Shown here: one piece after another, positions 1 to 5,932 of the stretch
Layout of the letters: each line of letters begins with the position of its first letter
Position numbering within the stretch: the stretch's first letter is position 1
Assembly: GCA_964187655.1 (NCBI GenBank)
Contig: CAXLMP010000034.1
Location: 1-7,351, forward strand
DNA: 7,351 bases
Direction: 5' to 3'
Source of the DNA: Lentimonas sp002292345
GTDB lineage: Bacteria; Verrucomicrobiota; Verrucomicrobiia; Opitutales; Coraliomargaritaceae
Notes under the pieces: generated by a model
Databases searched by the model: none
The model's input: only the letters and a program-made list of their open reading frames with translations
Told to the model about the DNA's origin: nothing
Made by a program: the position numbers and the translations under genes

Positions 1-1179
1 CAACAAGCCGGCTAAGGTCGAAATAACAACCGCAAAGCATGTCACGACCACAAAGTCAGACATCAAATAATGTACCGGGATCTCATACACATCATACTGC
101 CCGAGAAAGTTGACCTGCGAATTCGTCAGCCACGCGTAAGCCGCAAGTATCGGGCTACGGTAATGTAGGCAGAGGATCGCCAAAGCGATGCCCACAGCAG
201 TACCAAGCGCGCCAATCACAAAGCCCTGAAAACAAAAACTGTACGCCACCTGATGCGGACGCCCGCCCATGGCGACTAACAGGCCGATTTCGCGCGTTTT
301 GCGCAGCACCGCCATCATCAACGCAATCGCAATTGAGAACGACGCCACCAAAATAATGAAGATGATGATAAACGAGATCACCCGCTTCTCTTGCTCGATC
401 ACAAATAGGAACTCTCGGTTCGAATCGATCCAGCTAATCGCCCGCAATCCAGGCCGCAGCACCCGTCCTTCCAGATCATTGGCAAACTGGTCCGCCTTTG
501 CTCCCGGCCGCAACTTCAAGACTAAGCCGTGTACGCCATCTTCGAGGCCATACAACTCCTGCATCACTCGCAGCGTCGAAATCATCGTATTCCCATCCAC
601 CTGTGGCGAACCCGTGCGAAACAAGCCGATCACGGTAAACTCCCTAGGCAATAACACTTCGTCCTGCTTCAAGCGTTCCAACATCAACGGCGTAAACACC
701 TCAACCACCGAGCCCGGCCCCGCCTTCAATGTGCGCGCCAATCCCTCGCCTAGAAACACGCCATCATCATCAAACTCATCAAGATTACCGAACGTCAGAA
801 ACTTTTGCAGCGGAATCACCCCCTGCTCCGCGATTGGGTCAATGCCACGAATCATCGGGAATTGTGGACGATTGCCATGCTGCAGCATCACCACACCTTC
901 AGCAAACGGAGCGACCCCAATCACATAATCTTCGCTCAGCAGCAATTCGGCCTGCTCCTCCCAGTCGTAGACGACCTCATCCGAGCGAATACGAATGTCC
1001 CCTTGGGTCTCCACTAGACGCGAGCGTATGCCCTCGCCAAAGCCATTCATCACACTCTGCACGATTACCAGTACGCAGACTCCAAGCATGACCCCCACGA
1101 TCGACATCAGTGAGAAAAAGGAAAAGTAGCGCCCCGAAGGGAATAGCTGCTTCAAGGCGTGGTAAATATACCAAGGCAT
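1..1179 (-). CDS. LolC/LolE-family lipoprotein-releasing ABC transporter permease (FtsX fold), C-terminus cut by window edge
   Basis: Inner-membrane permease that, with a LolD-type ATPase, extracts lipoproteins from the inner membrane for transfer to the outer membrane. Counting from the ATG at 1179, 393 residues are visible. A first membrane segment lies at about 20-44 and runs into SVMNGFGEGIRS, the family's typical junction. A periplasmic MacB-like core spans about 50-260. Further membrane segments lie at about 266-291, 316-338 and from 374 to the window edge. The KTREIGLLVAMG motif at about 294-305 is the FtsX coupling loop. Compared with the usual ~400-420 residues, only some 15-25 C-terminal residues are missing. 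The start is uncertain. The frame stays open upstream to an in-frame TAA (1345-1347), with possible starts at ATG 1326, 1236 and 1227. None has a clear ribosome binding site, and 1179 is chosen because family members begin close to the PWYIYHALKQLFPSG segment. A weak TATAAA (minus strand, 1333-1328) could serve as its -10 box. Family confidence is high; LolC versus LolE cannot be decided. Confidence 0.93.
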   Translation of the reverse strand, partial: MPWYIYHALKQLFPSGRYFSFFSLMSIVGVMLGVCVLVIVQSVMNGFGEGIRSRLVETQGDIRIRSDEVVYDWEEQAELLLSEDYVIGVAPFAEGVVMLQHGNRPQFPMIRGIDPIAEQGVIPLQKFLTFGNLDEFDDDGVFLGEGLARTLKAGPGSVVEVFTPLMLERLKQDEVLLPREFTVIGLFRTGSPQVDGNTMISTLRVMQELYGLEDGVHGLVLKLRPGAKADQFANDLEGRVLRPGLRAISWIDSNREFLFVIEQEKRVISFIIIFIILVASFSIAIALMMAVLRKTREIGLLVAMGGRPHQVAYSFCFQGFVIGALGTAVGIALAILCLHYRSPILAAYAWLTNSQVNFLGQYDVYEIPVHYLMSDFVVVTCFAVVISTLAGLL

Positions 1180-1444
1180 AGCTACTTTGTCGCTGATCCA
1201 GCGCCGAAGGAAAAGCGTAAAAAACATGAATCGCATAAAAGCGCGGTTTCGACCGATCAAACCTCGTACTCGAAAGGCACCGATTCGATTTCTGCGCGCC
1301 AATTTCACTCTTGGATAAAAGATCATTTTTATAAAAATAGCTCTTTACACTGAGCACGCATGCGCTTTTAGTGCGCAACTTCTTCAAACGGCTAGCCGCA
1401 CGAAGTGAAAAGCGTTTTTCTGCTTCAAAATCGTTTCAATACAA

Positions 1445-1526
<82 letters not shown>

Positions 1527-1530
1527 TTCT

Positions 1531-1564
1531 AAAAAGTCGATCCGCGAAGCGGGTCGGCTTTTTT
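1531..1564 (+). terminator. Intrinsic terminator of the tRNA-fMet gene
   Basis: A 15-bp stem (1531-1545 with 1549-1563, two G:U wobbles) closes a GAA triloop and is followed by six T (1559-1564), starting only 4 nt after the tRNA CCA. Because the left arm begins with AAAAA, the minus-strand transcript also ends in a short U run, so the hairpin may stop transcripts from both sides, including read-through coming from the esterase locus. Confidence 0.88.
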
Positions 1565-1606
1565 AATGTCCGTGCAGCAGGAGTTGAACCGCACAGGTTC
1601 TACCGA

Positions 1607-1629
1607 GGAGCGCAGCCCTGTCATTGTCC
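1607..1629 (+). repeat. Degenerate REP-like unit
   Basis: Begins with GGAG and ends in GTCATTGTCC, so it aligns, with a 2-nt gap and several substitutions, to the REP-like unit at 5798-5824 (GGAG head, GTCATTGCC tail). The internal arm is too diverged to form a good hairpin, so this may be a decayed copy or a chance similarity. Confidence 0.3.
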
Positions 1630-1640
1630 TTTGCTATGCC

Positions 1641-1689
1641 GACGATCCCGTGCCGGAGCTCACTCCGGAGACCCTGAGGCGGGATCGTT
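1641..1689. repeat. Nested extragenic palindrome
   Basis: The outer arms ACGATCCCG (1642-1650) and CGGGATCGT (1680-1688) pair perfectly over 9 bp, extendable by one G:T wobble. Inside them CCGGAG (1653-1658) pairs with CTCCGG (1663-1668) around a CTCA loop. There is no T run on either side, so it is not an intrinsic terminator. It resembles a REP-type extragenic palindrome, but no second copy is present in this window. Confidence 0.6.
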
Positions 1690-1753
1690 GAGATGAAGAT
1701 TCTGGTGGATGATAAGGCAGTGTTCACATCTCCCATTCTCCTGAAACACGGGG

Positions 1754-1769
1754 CGTTACCACTGGTTCT
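1754..1769 (-). repeat. 16-nt dispersed motif, copy 1
   Basis: The plus-strand text CGTTACCACTGGTTCT matches 14 of 16 bases of 5840-5855 (CGTTGCCATTGGTTCT). Both differences are transitions. In both places it lies within about 65 bp of the 18-nt palindrome, so the two may be parts of one larger repeat family. Strand is assigned by reading it in the direction of the neighbouring genes. Confidence 0.45.
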
Positions 1770-1783
1770 ACTCACTGCCCACA

Positions 1784-1801
1784 ACCCTCTATTTAGAGGG
1801 T
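1784..1801. repeat. 18-nt palindrome ACCCTCT-ATTT-AGAGGGT, copy 1
   Basis: Perfect 7-bp inverted repeat around a 4-nt loop. A copy differing only by one loop base lies at 5760-5777 in the other repeat-rich intergenic space. It is not followed by a T run on either strand here, so its role as a terminator is doubtful. It sits about 120 bp downstream of the esterase stop codon. Confidence 0.65.
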
Positions 1802-1920
1802 AGTCAAAGTAGCAGAATACTATATACTTATTCAAACTTTCACTGCAGCGCCCCTGCTCGCAGCCAATAACGGTTACTAGAATCACTTCCGTTTAAAAAA
1901 TTAATATCAATCCAATGAAG

Positions 1921-3339
1921 CTAAAAGAACCACACAGCTACCCCGTCATTGCCCTCGCCCTCGGCCGGCCCCACATCATGCCATTGCCCCGTTCCTTCCG
2001 AGATGATGTCGGACTTCTTGCCGGTGGCTACCGCCTTACCGAGGGATGACGGAAGTACCGCTTCAAAGTCGGTTGAAACGACACTGTCGTTTTCGTATCG
2101 GATGTTAGCATAGGAGAAGAGATAGTCATCGATGTCAAATACCGGCAGTTTGGCGATCCAGACATTGCCTTTGCGGACAGACGTCACATCCGACCAGACC
2201 CGGGCTATGTTATTGGCTTTCTTAAGGCACATATACACCTGCAGATTTTTGATACGCTCAGGACTATCAGGAGTCAGGTGCAGTTCTGGCACGCCGTCAG
2301 CGTCGAGCGTGATCTTCGAATCAGAGCGCGCTGGCCAGAAGTGATCTTTTTCGAGCACGTGCTTCTCGAGCCAGAGCTTGCAGTCGTCCCCCAGCTTTTC
2401 GGTATTGTGATGGCCGCGCGCCTGAATAGCAAAATCCCACGGCACCTAGGCTTTGAATTTTTTGAAAGTATCGCACCCACGTTCATGTCCGCCGTGATGG
2501 TCGTTGGATCCGCTCAGCCAGAGGCTGGCTGCGGTAATATAAGGTGCGTGTGCCTGAGGAGCGACGGCGGAGAGGAAGAGCGCTTGCCCCGGCGACTTGG
2601 GTACATCTTTATACGGAAGGTTATGTTTCCAGACCGAGCGATCCCGGTAATAATTAATCCAGCCAATCCCGAAGTAAGCGACAACGGCTTTGACCCGAGG
2701 GTCCATTCCCATATTCCACATAATGGTCCCGCCATAGGAATAGCCCTTGGCGCCAATGCGGTCGGGATCGACCTCTTTCTGGGCGAGAAGATAACTGAGC
2801 GCCCTGCGCTGAATGGCATTCCACAGGTAGTGTGAGGTGGCTTTGGGATCGATCATCTGACTACCGTCGGGCATGCTGTCATAGATGAGTTTAAACCCCT
2901 TTTCACGAGCGTCCATGTGTCCGTGCCCCATTGTTTTCGGGTACTTGGTATGGTGTTCCCGTTTGGTTAAACCCGAATAATCGTGTGCCATGACCGCCCA
3001 GCCGTCATTGACATATCCCTGATCGATAGCTGGTCCGCCCATCCAGCCGTGGACATTCATCAGTCCCGGGGCCTGCTTCGCTCCAGCCTTCACGGCATAC
3101 TTACAAAACACCCGGATCTCTATCCCATTCACATACGCAGAGATATAGGACTCCTTATAATAAATGCCCCCCTTCGTCTGCTCCTTAATAATCTATTCCT
3201 TAAAATTGCCTGCATCTGGATCGTAGTTTTGCCAAACCTCCGGCGGAGTTGGTAATGCCGCCTGGCTTTCAGCAACGCCACTCTGAACCAACATCAATGA
3301 AGCTAGCGCTCCCACACCAATTTTTCTTATTTTCAACAT
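1921..3339 (-). pseudogene. Secreted esterase / dienelactone-hydrolase-like alpha/beta-hydrolase, interrupted by two in-frame TAG codons
   Basis: One continuous frame of 472 codons plus a terminal TAG encodes a secreted alpha/beta-hydrolase resembling the acetylxylan-esterase-like enzymes of Verrucomicrobiota and Planctomycetota. These remove acyl groups from polysaccharides or act on related esters. ATG 3339 starts a signal peptide (LKIRK, then GVGALASLMLVQSGVAES). The frame then shows NVHGWMGG (His at codon 97, oxyanion region), the nucleophile elbow GYSYGG (Ser 201), SGSNDHHGG (candidate Asp 280) and ARGHHNTE (candidate His 310/311). A beta-rich C-terminal region follows from about codon 330. 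TAG codons stand at codon 49 (3193-3195) and codon 298 (2446-2448). Homology-like sequence continues without a frameshift across both. As read, only pieces would be made: a 48-residue secreted stub, a middle piece lacking the catalytic His, and a C-terminal piece. It starts 111 bp after sulfatase 1, probably in the same transcript. Recent pseudogenisation is the simplest reading; amber read-through or base-call error are alternatives. Confidence 0.88.
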
Positions 3340-3450
3340 AACTCTTTAGTTAGATCACACACCATTCATAGCCGAGCAGACAAAATGGCCCTAGCTAGAA
3401 GCCCCGATCACACTTGGCCCAAAACTGAAAGTCTCCGATATCGACTAGAC

Positions 3451-5655
3451 TTAAAACCGCAGATCAGTCGGGAAGCGATTGATCGCGGGATGGGCGGACT
3501 CGGAAGTACCTTTCAGGTTACGAATGGAAGCCCGTAAGTTACGGATCGCATCACAATACGCCTCATCCGATGCTGTAGTCCTTTTATACACAGGCTTGGC
3601 AGCATTGAGGGCCTTCTTCAACGCCGTTACATCCTGGCCCATCGCTTCAGCGGATAGTTGAGCTTTCTGCCCCAACTCGATCAGTGCGAATAGACCTGGC
3701 TTGTAGGCAAATCCGTTTTCCAGTATATTGGAGTTGCGGATTTCATGGCCCACGTCTTTTACCGCAGGCATAGGCTCGGAATTAATTAAAAATCCATTGG
3801 CATCGACCATCGCAAACGCGGCATGCGTTGCACCCGGAGGCATCAAGGCCTCCACCTTACCCTGAGTTATTTTTGCTGGCGCAGTATGCCACTCCTCACG
3901 ATGACCACGTGTTGAGTCAAAGGGCTTAGGGTTCATGGTGTATAAAAGTTGTGCTTCACGGATGGTTGATTTTTCAGCACCCGATTCTAGTGTTACCCAT
4001 ACGCGATCCCTCTCTGAACCCAATTCCAACACCGCAGGCAACGCAGCCAATTCTTCTGGCGTCACGCTTTTTGCATTAGAATTGCGCCGAGGCTCTGGAG
4101 CCCCTGTTTTCTCAATTTCTTGATCCAATTCGGCTAACAGGGACCGGGCCAGTTCGGGGTATTGATCCGCTACATCTTGTGCCTCTCCCAAATCATTGGC
4201 CGAACCGTCATCATTATACAAACGAAAGAGCTGCACTTTCGCATCGGCATTACTGCCCATCCACCCGCCGTAGTTTTTAACCAACTTCCATTGGCTTTTA
4301 CGCAAGGACGAAGACATATGGGCATCCCAAGGGAAGAACCAGTAAAGCGATTCGCGAATAGAGCCATCGGCCTTTACAACTTTATCGGACGTACCCTGAA
4401 TCAGAGGCAGAATATTATAACCATCTAGTTCAAGACTAGGATCTGCGGGCAAGCCCGCCATTTCCATAAAAGTCGGATAAAGGTCGATGAGATTAATCGG
4501 CGTTTCACAAATACTTCCCGACTCAACACCCGGCCCTTTAACCAGAAAGGGTATGCGTATACCGCCTTCGTAGGTCTGTTGTTTTCCGCCCTTAAGCGGA
4601 GCGTTATCAGTATAAGGAATCACGCCTCCGTTATCAGAATCTACAATCAGGTAGGTGTTATCAATCAACTTATGCCCCGGGTTACGTGGATCGTCCGTGG
4701 TTTCCAAATATTCCATCACCTCACCCACCATCCAATCCAAAGTGTCTACCATGGTAGCGTAATACGGATTAGTGTGCCCCGATTTACCTTTATCTAACGA
4801 GCCAGGATCAGTCGGGAAATCATAGCCCATTTTCTGCAAGTAATGTTCGAAGCGTTTTCTATCGCGGGTACCGATCGGCCCATGCACCAGATAAGGGCAG
4901 AAATTGAGGAAGAAAGGTTCGCCCTTATTCTTACGCATAAAACCCAAAGCCAAATCAAGTGGCTTGTCGAAAGGACGACCGTCTTCATCCAGTTGATAGG
5001 GATCATCCGAACCTGAGGTCGCAAAGTTGGATAGACGATCAGGCTTAATGGACGCCCAGTTTCCAAAGAAGGTGTCTTTCTTGTCCTTGCTAGGATTCCA
5101 AAGCTCGGGATCGTTGTAATATTTTTGATTTCCATTGCGCTCGGAGAATCCGAAATCAAACCCCTGGTCTAGGGGAAACGGATAACCCGCCGATTTTCCA
5201 CCAGCGTGCCATTTCCCTACATGACCACTAATATAGCCTGCTTTTTTCAAGGATTCCGGAATCATCGGTTCTTCTACTGGCAAGCCGTATACGTAGTAAG
5301 GACAAATACGATTACTGCCGTCGGTCCAGGGGCGAGGAATCTGCCCGCCGGATACATGATACACCCCAGTATTGGCAGGATTCTGGCCGCGCAAAAATGC
5401 CACACGTGAAGGAGCGCAACTTGCGGAGGGTGAATAAGCCTGCGTGAATCGACGCCCTTCCCGTGTCAAACGGTCGAGATGCGGCGTTTCATACACAGGA
5501 TTACCGTCGATTTTGTGACTGGCAATGTCCTGCCAGCCGAGATCATCGACCATGATGTGCACGATGTTTGGTTTCGGCGCGACGACCGCACACAAAGGTG
5601 CAGCAAAAAGCCCCACGGCGATGGCCGTACTGATTGAATAGACGATGGTCTTCAT
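3451..5655 (-). CDS. Secreted type I (S1, FGly) sulfatase with C-terminal extension
   Basis: A 734-residue hydrolase of sulfate esters, exported by an N-terminal signal peptide (about residues 1-23, ending PLCA). The sulfatase core spans about 28-525. DD 37-38 binds the metal. CAPSR 80-84 carries Cys80, which a formylglycine-generating enzyme must convert to FGly. GKWH 147-150 supplies Lys and His, VH 257-258 adds a His, and SDNGG 340-344 completes the metal site. Lys358 follows in the conserved NAPLKGGK segment. Beyond the core is an extension not usual for the family: a predicted beta-sandwich-like stretch (about 541-632, containing VEALMPPGATHAAF) and a helical stretch (about 636-734, with FAYKPGLF and AIRNLRASIRNL). 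Both are shared with the neighbouring sulfatase. ATG 5655 is chosen because the signal peptide begins there; no strong ribosome binding site precedes it. The esterase gene follows after 111 bp. Substrate is unknown; the setting suggests a sulfated polysaccharide. Confidence 0.97.
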   Translation of the reverse strand: MKTIVYSISTAIAVGLFAAPLCAVVAPKPNIVHIMVDDLGWQDIASHKIDGNPVYETPHLDRLTREGRRFTQAYSPSASCAPSRVAFLRGQNPANTGVYHVSGGQIPRPWTDGSNRICPYYVYGLPVEEPMIPESLKKAGYISGHVGKWHAGGKSAGYPFPLDQGFDFGFSERNGNQKYYNDPELWNPSKDKKDTFFGNWASIKPDRLSNFATSGSDDPYQLDEDGRPFDKPLDLALGFMRKNKGEPFFLNFCPYLVHGPIGTRDRKRFEHYLQKMGYDFPTDPGSLDKGKSGHTNPYYATMVDTLDWMVGEVMEYLETTDDPRNPGHKLIDNTYLIVDSDNGGVIPYTDNAPLKGGKQQTYEGGIRIPFLVKGPGVESGSICETPINLIDLYPTFMEMAGLPADPSLELDGYNILPLIQGTSDKVVKADGSIRESLYWFFPWDAHMSSSLRKSQWKLVKNYGGWMGSNADAKVQLFRLYNDDGSANDLGEAQDVADQYPELARSLLAELDQEIEKTGAPEPRRNSNAKSVTPEELAALPAVLELGSERDRVWVTLESGAEKSTIREAQLLYTMNPKPFDSTRGHREEWHTAPAKITQGKVEALMPPGATHAAFAMVDANGFLINSEPMPAVKDVGHEIRNSNILENGFAYKPGLFALIELGQKAQLSAEAMGQDVTALKKALNAAKPVYKRTTASDEAYCDAIRNLRASIRNLKGTSESAHPAINRFPTDLRF

Positions 5656-5759
5656 AGTTATTTTAAATTGATACGTGCTCTCCGAAAGCGGCTGAAAGTC
5701 GAAGCACGGTCAGGGCAGCAAAGATGGAACGATAATAGCCTCCATCCGGGTTGCTGAAT

Positions 5760-5777
5760 ACCCTCTGTTTAGAGGGT
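5760..5777. repeat. 18-nt palindrome ACCCTCT-GTTT-AGAGGGT, copy 2
   Basis: Same 7-bp inverted repeat as at 1784-1801, with one loop base changed. A run of nine T (5786-5794) follows on the plus strand after an 8-nt gap. No plus-strand gene ends here and the spacing is too long for a classical intrinsic terminator. It lies about 105 bp upstream of the sulfatase 1 start. Confidence 0.65.
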
Positions 5778-5797
5778 GGCTGTAGTTTTTTTTTGCT

Positions 5798-5824
5798 GGA
5801 GGGCAATGCTCCGTCATTGCCGCG
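5798..5824 (+). repeat. REP-like element, copy A
   Basis: Opens with the tetranucleotide GGAG, followed by GGCAATG (5802-5808), a CTCCGT spacer and the complementary CATTGCC (5815-5821). A GGAG or GTAG head before an imperfect hairpin is the hallmark of REP sequences mobilised by RAYT (TnpA-REP) transposases. Copies B and C lie on the opposite strand within 100 bp. Confidence 0.75.
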
Positions 5825-5839
5825 TCGGTGTTGGTACAA

Positions 5840-5855
5840 CGTTGCCATTGGTTCT
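5840..5855 (-). repeat. 16-nt dispersed motif, copy 2
   Basis: CGTTGCCATTGGTTCT matches 1754-1769 at 14 of 16 bases. Here it directly abuts the end of REP copy B (5856), which suggests it is part of a longer composite repeat. Confidence 0.45.
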
Positions 5856-5881
5856 GCGGTAATGACGGAGCATTACCCTCC
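5856..5881 (-). repeat. REP-like element, copy B (inverted)
   Basis: Read on the minus strand from 5881: GGAG, GGTAATG, CTCCGT, CATTACC. It differs from copy A by a matched pair of changes, GGCAATG/CATTGCC becoming GGTAATG/CATTACC, so the hairpin is kept. Together with copy A it forms a head-out inverted pair like a BIME. Confidence 0.75.
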
Positions 5882-5890
5882 AAATATGCG

Positions 5891-5916
5891 TCGGCAACGA
5901 CGGAGCGTTGCCCTCC
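5891..5916 (-). repeat. REP-like element, copy C (inverted)
   Basis: Read on the minus strand from 5916: GGAG, GGCAACG, CTCCGT, CGTTGCC. Again both arms change together (GGCAACG/CGTTGCC), preserving the stem. It is in the same orientation as copy B, 9 bp away, and ends 16 bp from the stop codon of sulfatase 2, where a hairpin could protect or trim the mRNA 3' end. Confidence 0.75.
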
Positions 5917-5932
5917 AAAATACACTACCAAC

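Larger units (their letters stand above)
1565..1920. other. Intergenic space without a gene, repeat-rich
   Basis: This 356-bp stretch between the tRNA terminator and the 3' end of the esterase gene shows no credible coding sequence. The minus-strand reading frame that spans it (1563-1886) has no recognisable domain and runs through palindromes. From left to right it holds a tRNA-3'-end-like inverted fragment (1572-1590), a degenerate REP-like unit (1607-1629), a nested hairpin (1641-1689), a 16-nt motif (1754-1769) and an 18-nt palindrome (1784-1801). The last two recur at 5840-5855 and 5760-5777. I see no obvious intrinsic terminator directly after the esterase stop. Confidence 0.75.

Noticed and set aside
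269..928. Plus-strand reading frame of 219 codons
   Set aside because: Lies antisense to the FtsX-fold permease and has a low-complexity composition rich in Ser, Asn and Arg, as expected for a shadow frame.
1345..1375. Small GC-rich palindromes upstream of the lol gene (GCATGC, TGCGC/GCGCA)
   Set aside because: Stems of 5-6 bp are too short to claim an operator or riboswitch without comparative data.
977..1387. Minus-strand reading frame of 136 codons over the lol gene start
   Set aside because: It overlaps the lol permease in another frame; the permease frame shows clear family sequence (SVMNGFGEG, QGDIRI), this one shows none.
1921..3339. Selenoprotein or programmed frameshift in the esterase
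   Set aside because: The internal stops are TAG, not TGA, and the frame does not change across either stop.
3340..3450. Terminator or promoter between sulfatase 1 and the esterase
   Set aside because: I could find only an 8-nt CGATATCG palindrome and weak partial stems, with no T run and no convincing -35/-10 pair.
5760..5794. Hairpin plus nine T as an intrinsic terminator
   Set aside because: The T run begins 8 nt after the stem and only on the plus strand, where no gene ends; the genes here run on the minus strand.
5798..5916. CRISPR-like array
   Set aside because: Only three copies, in mixed orientation, with unequal spacing and no spacer-length regularity.
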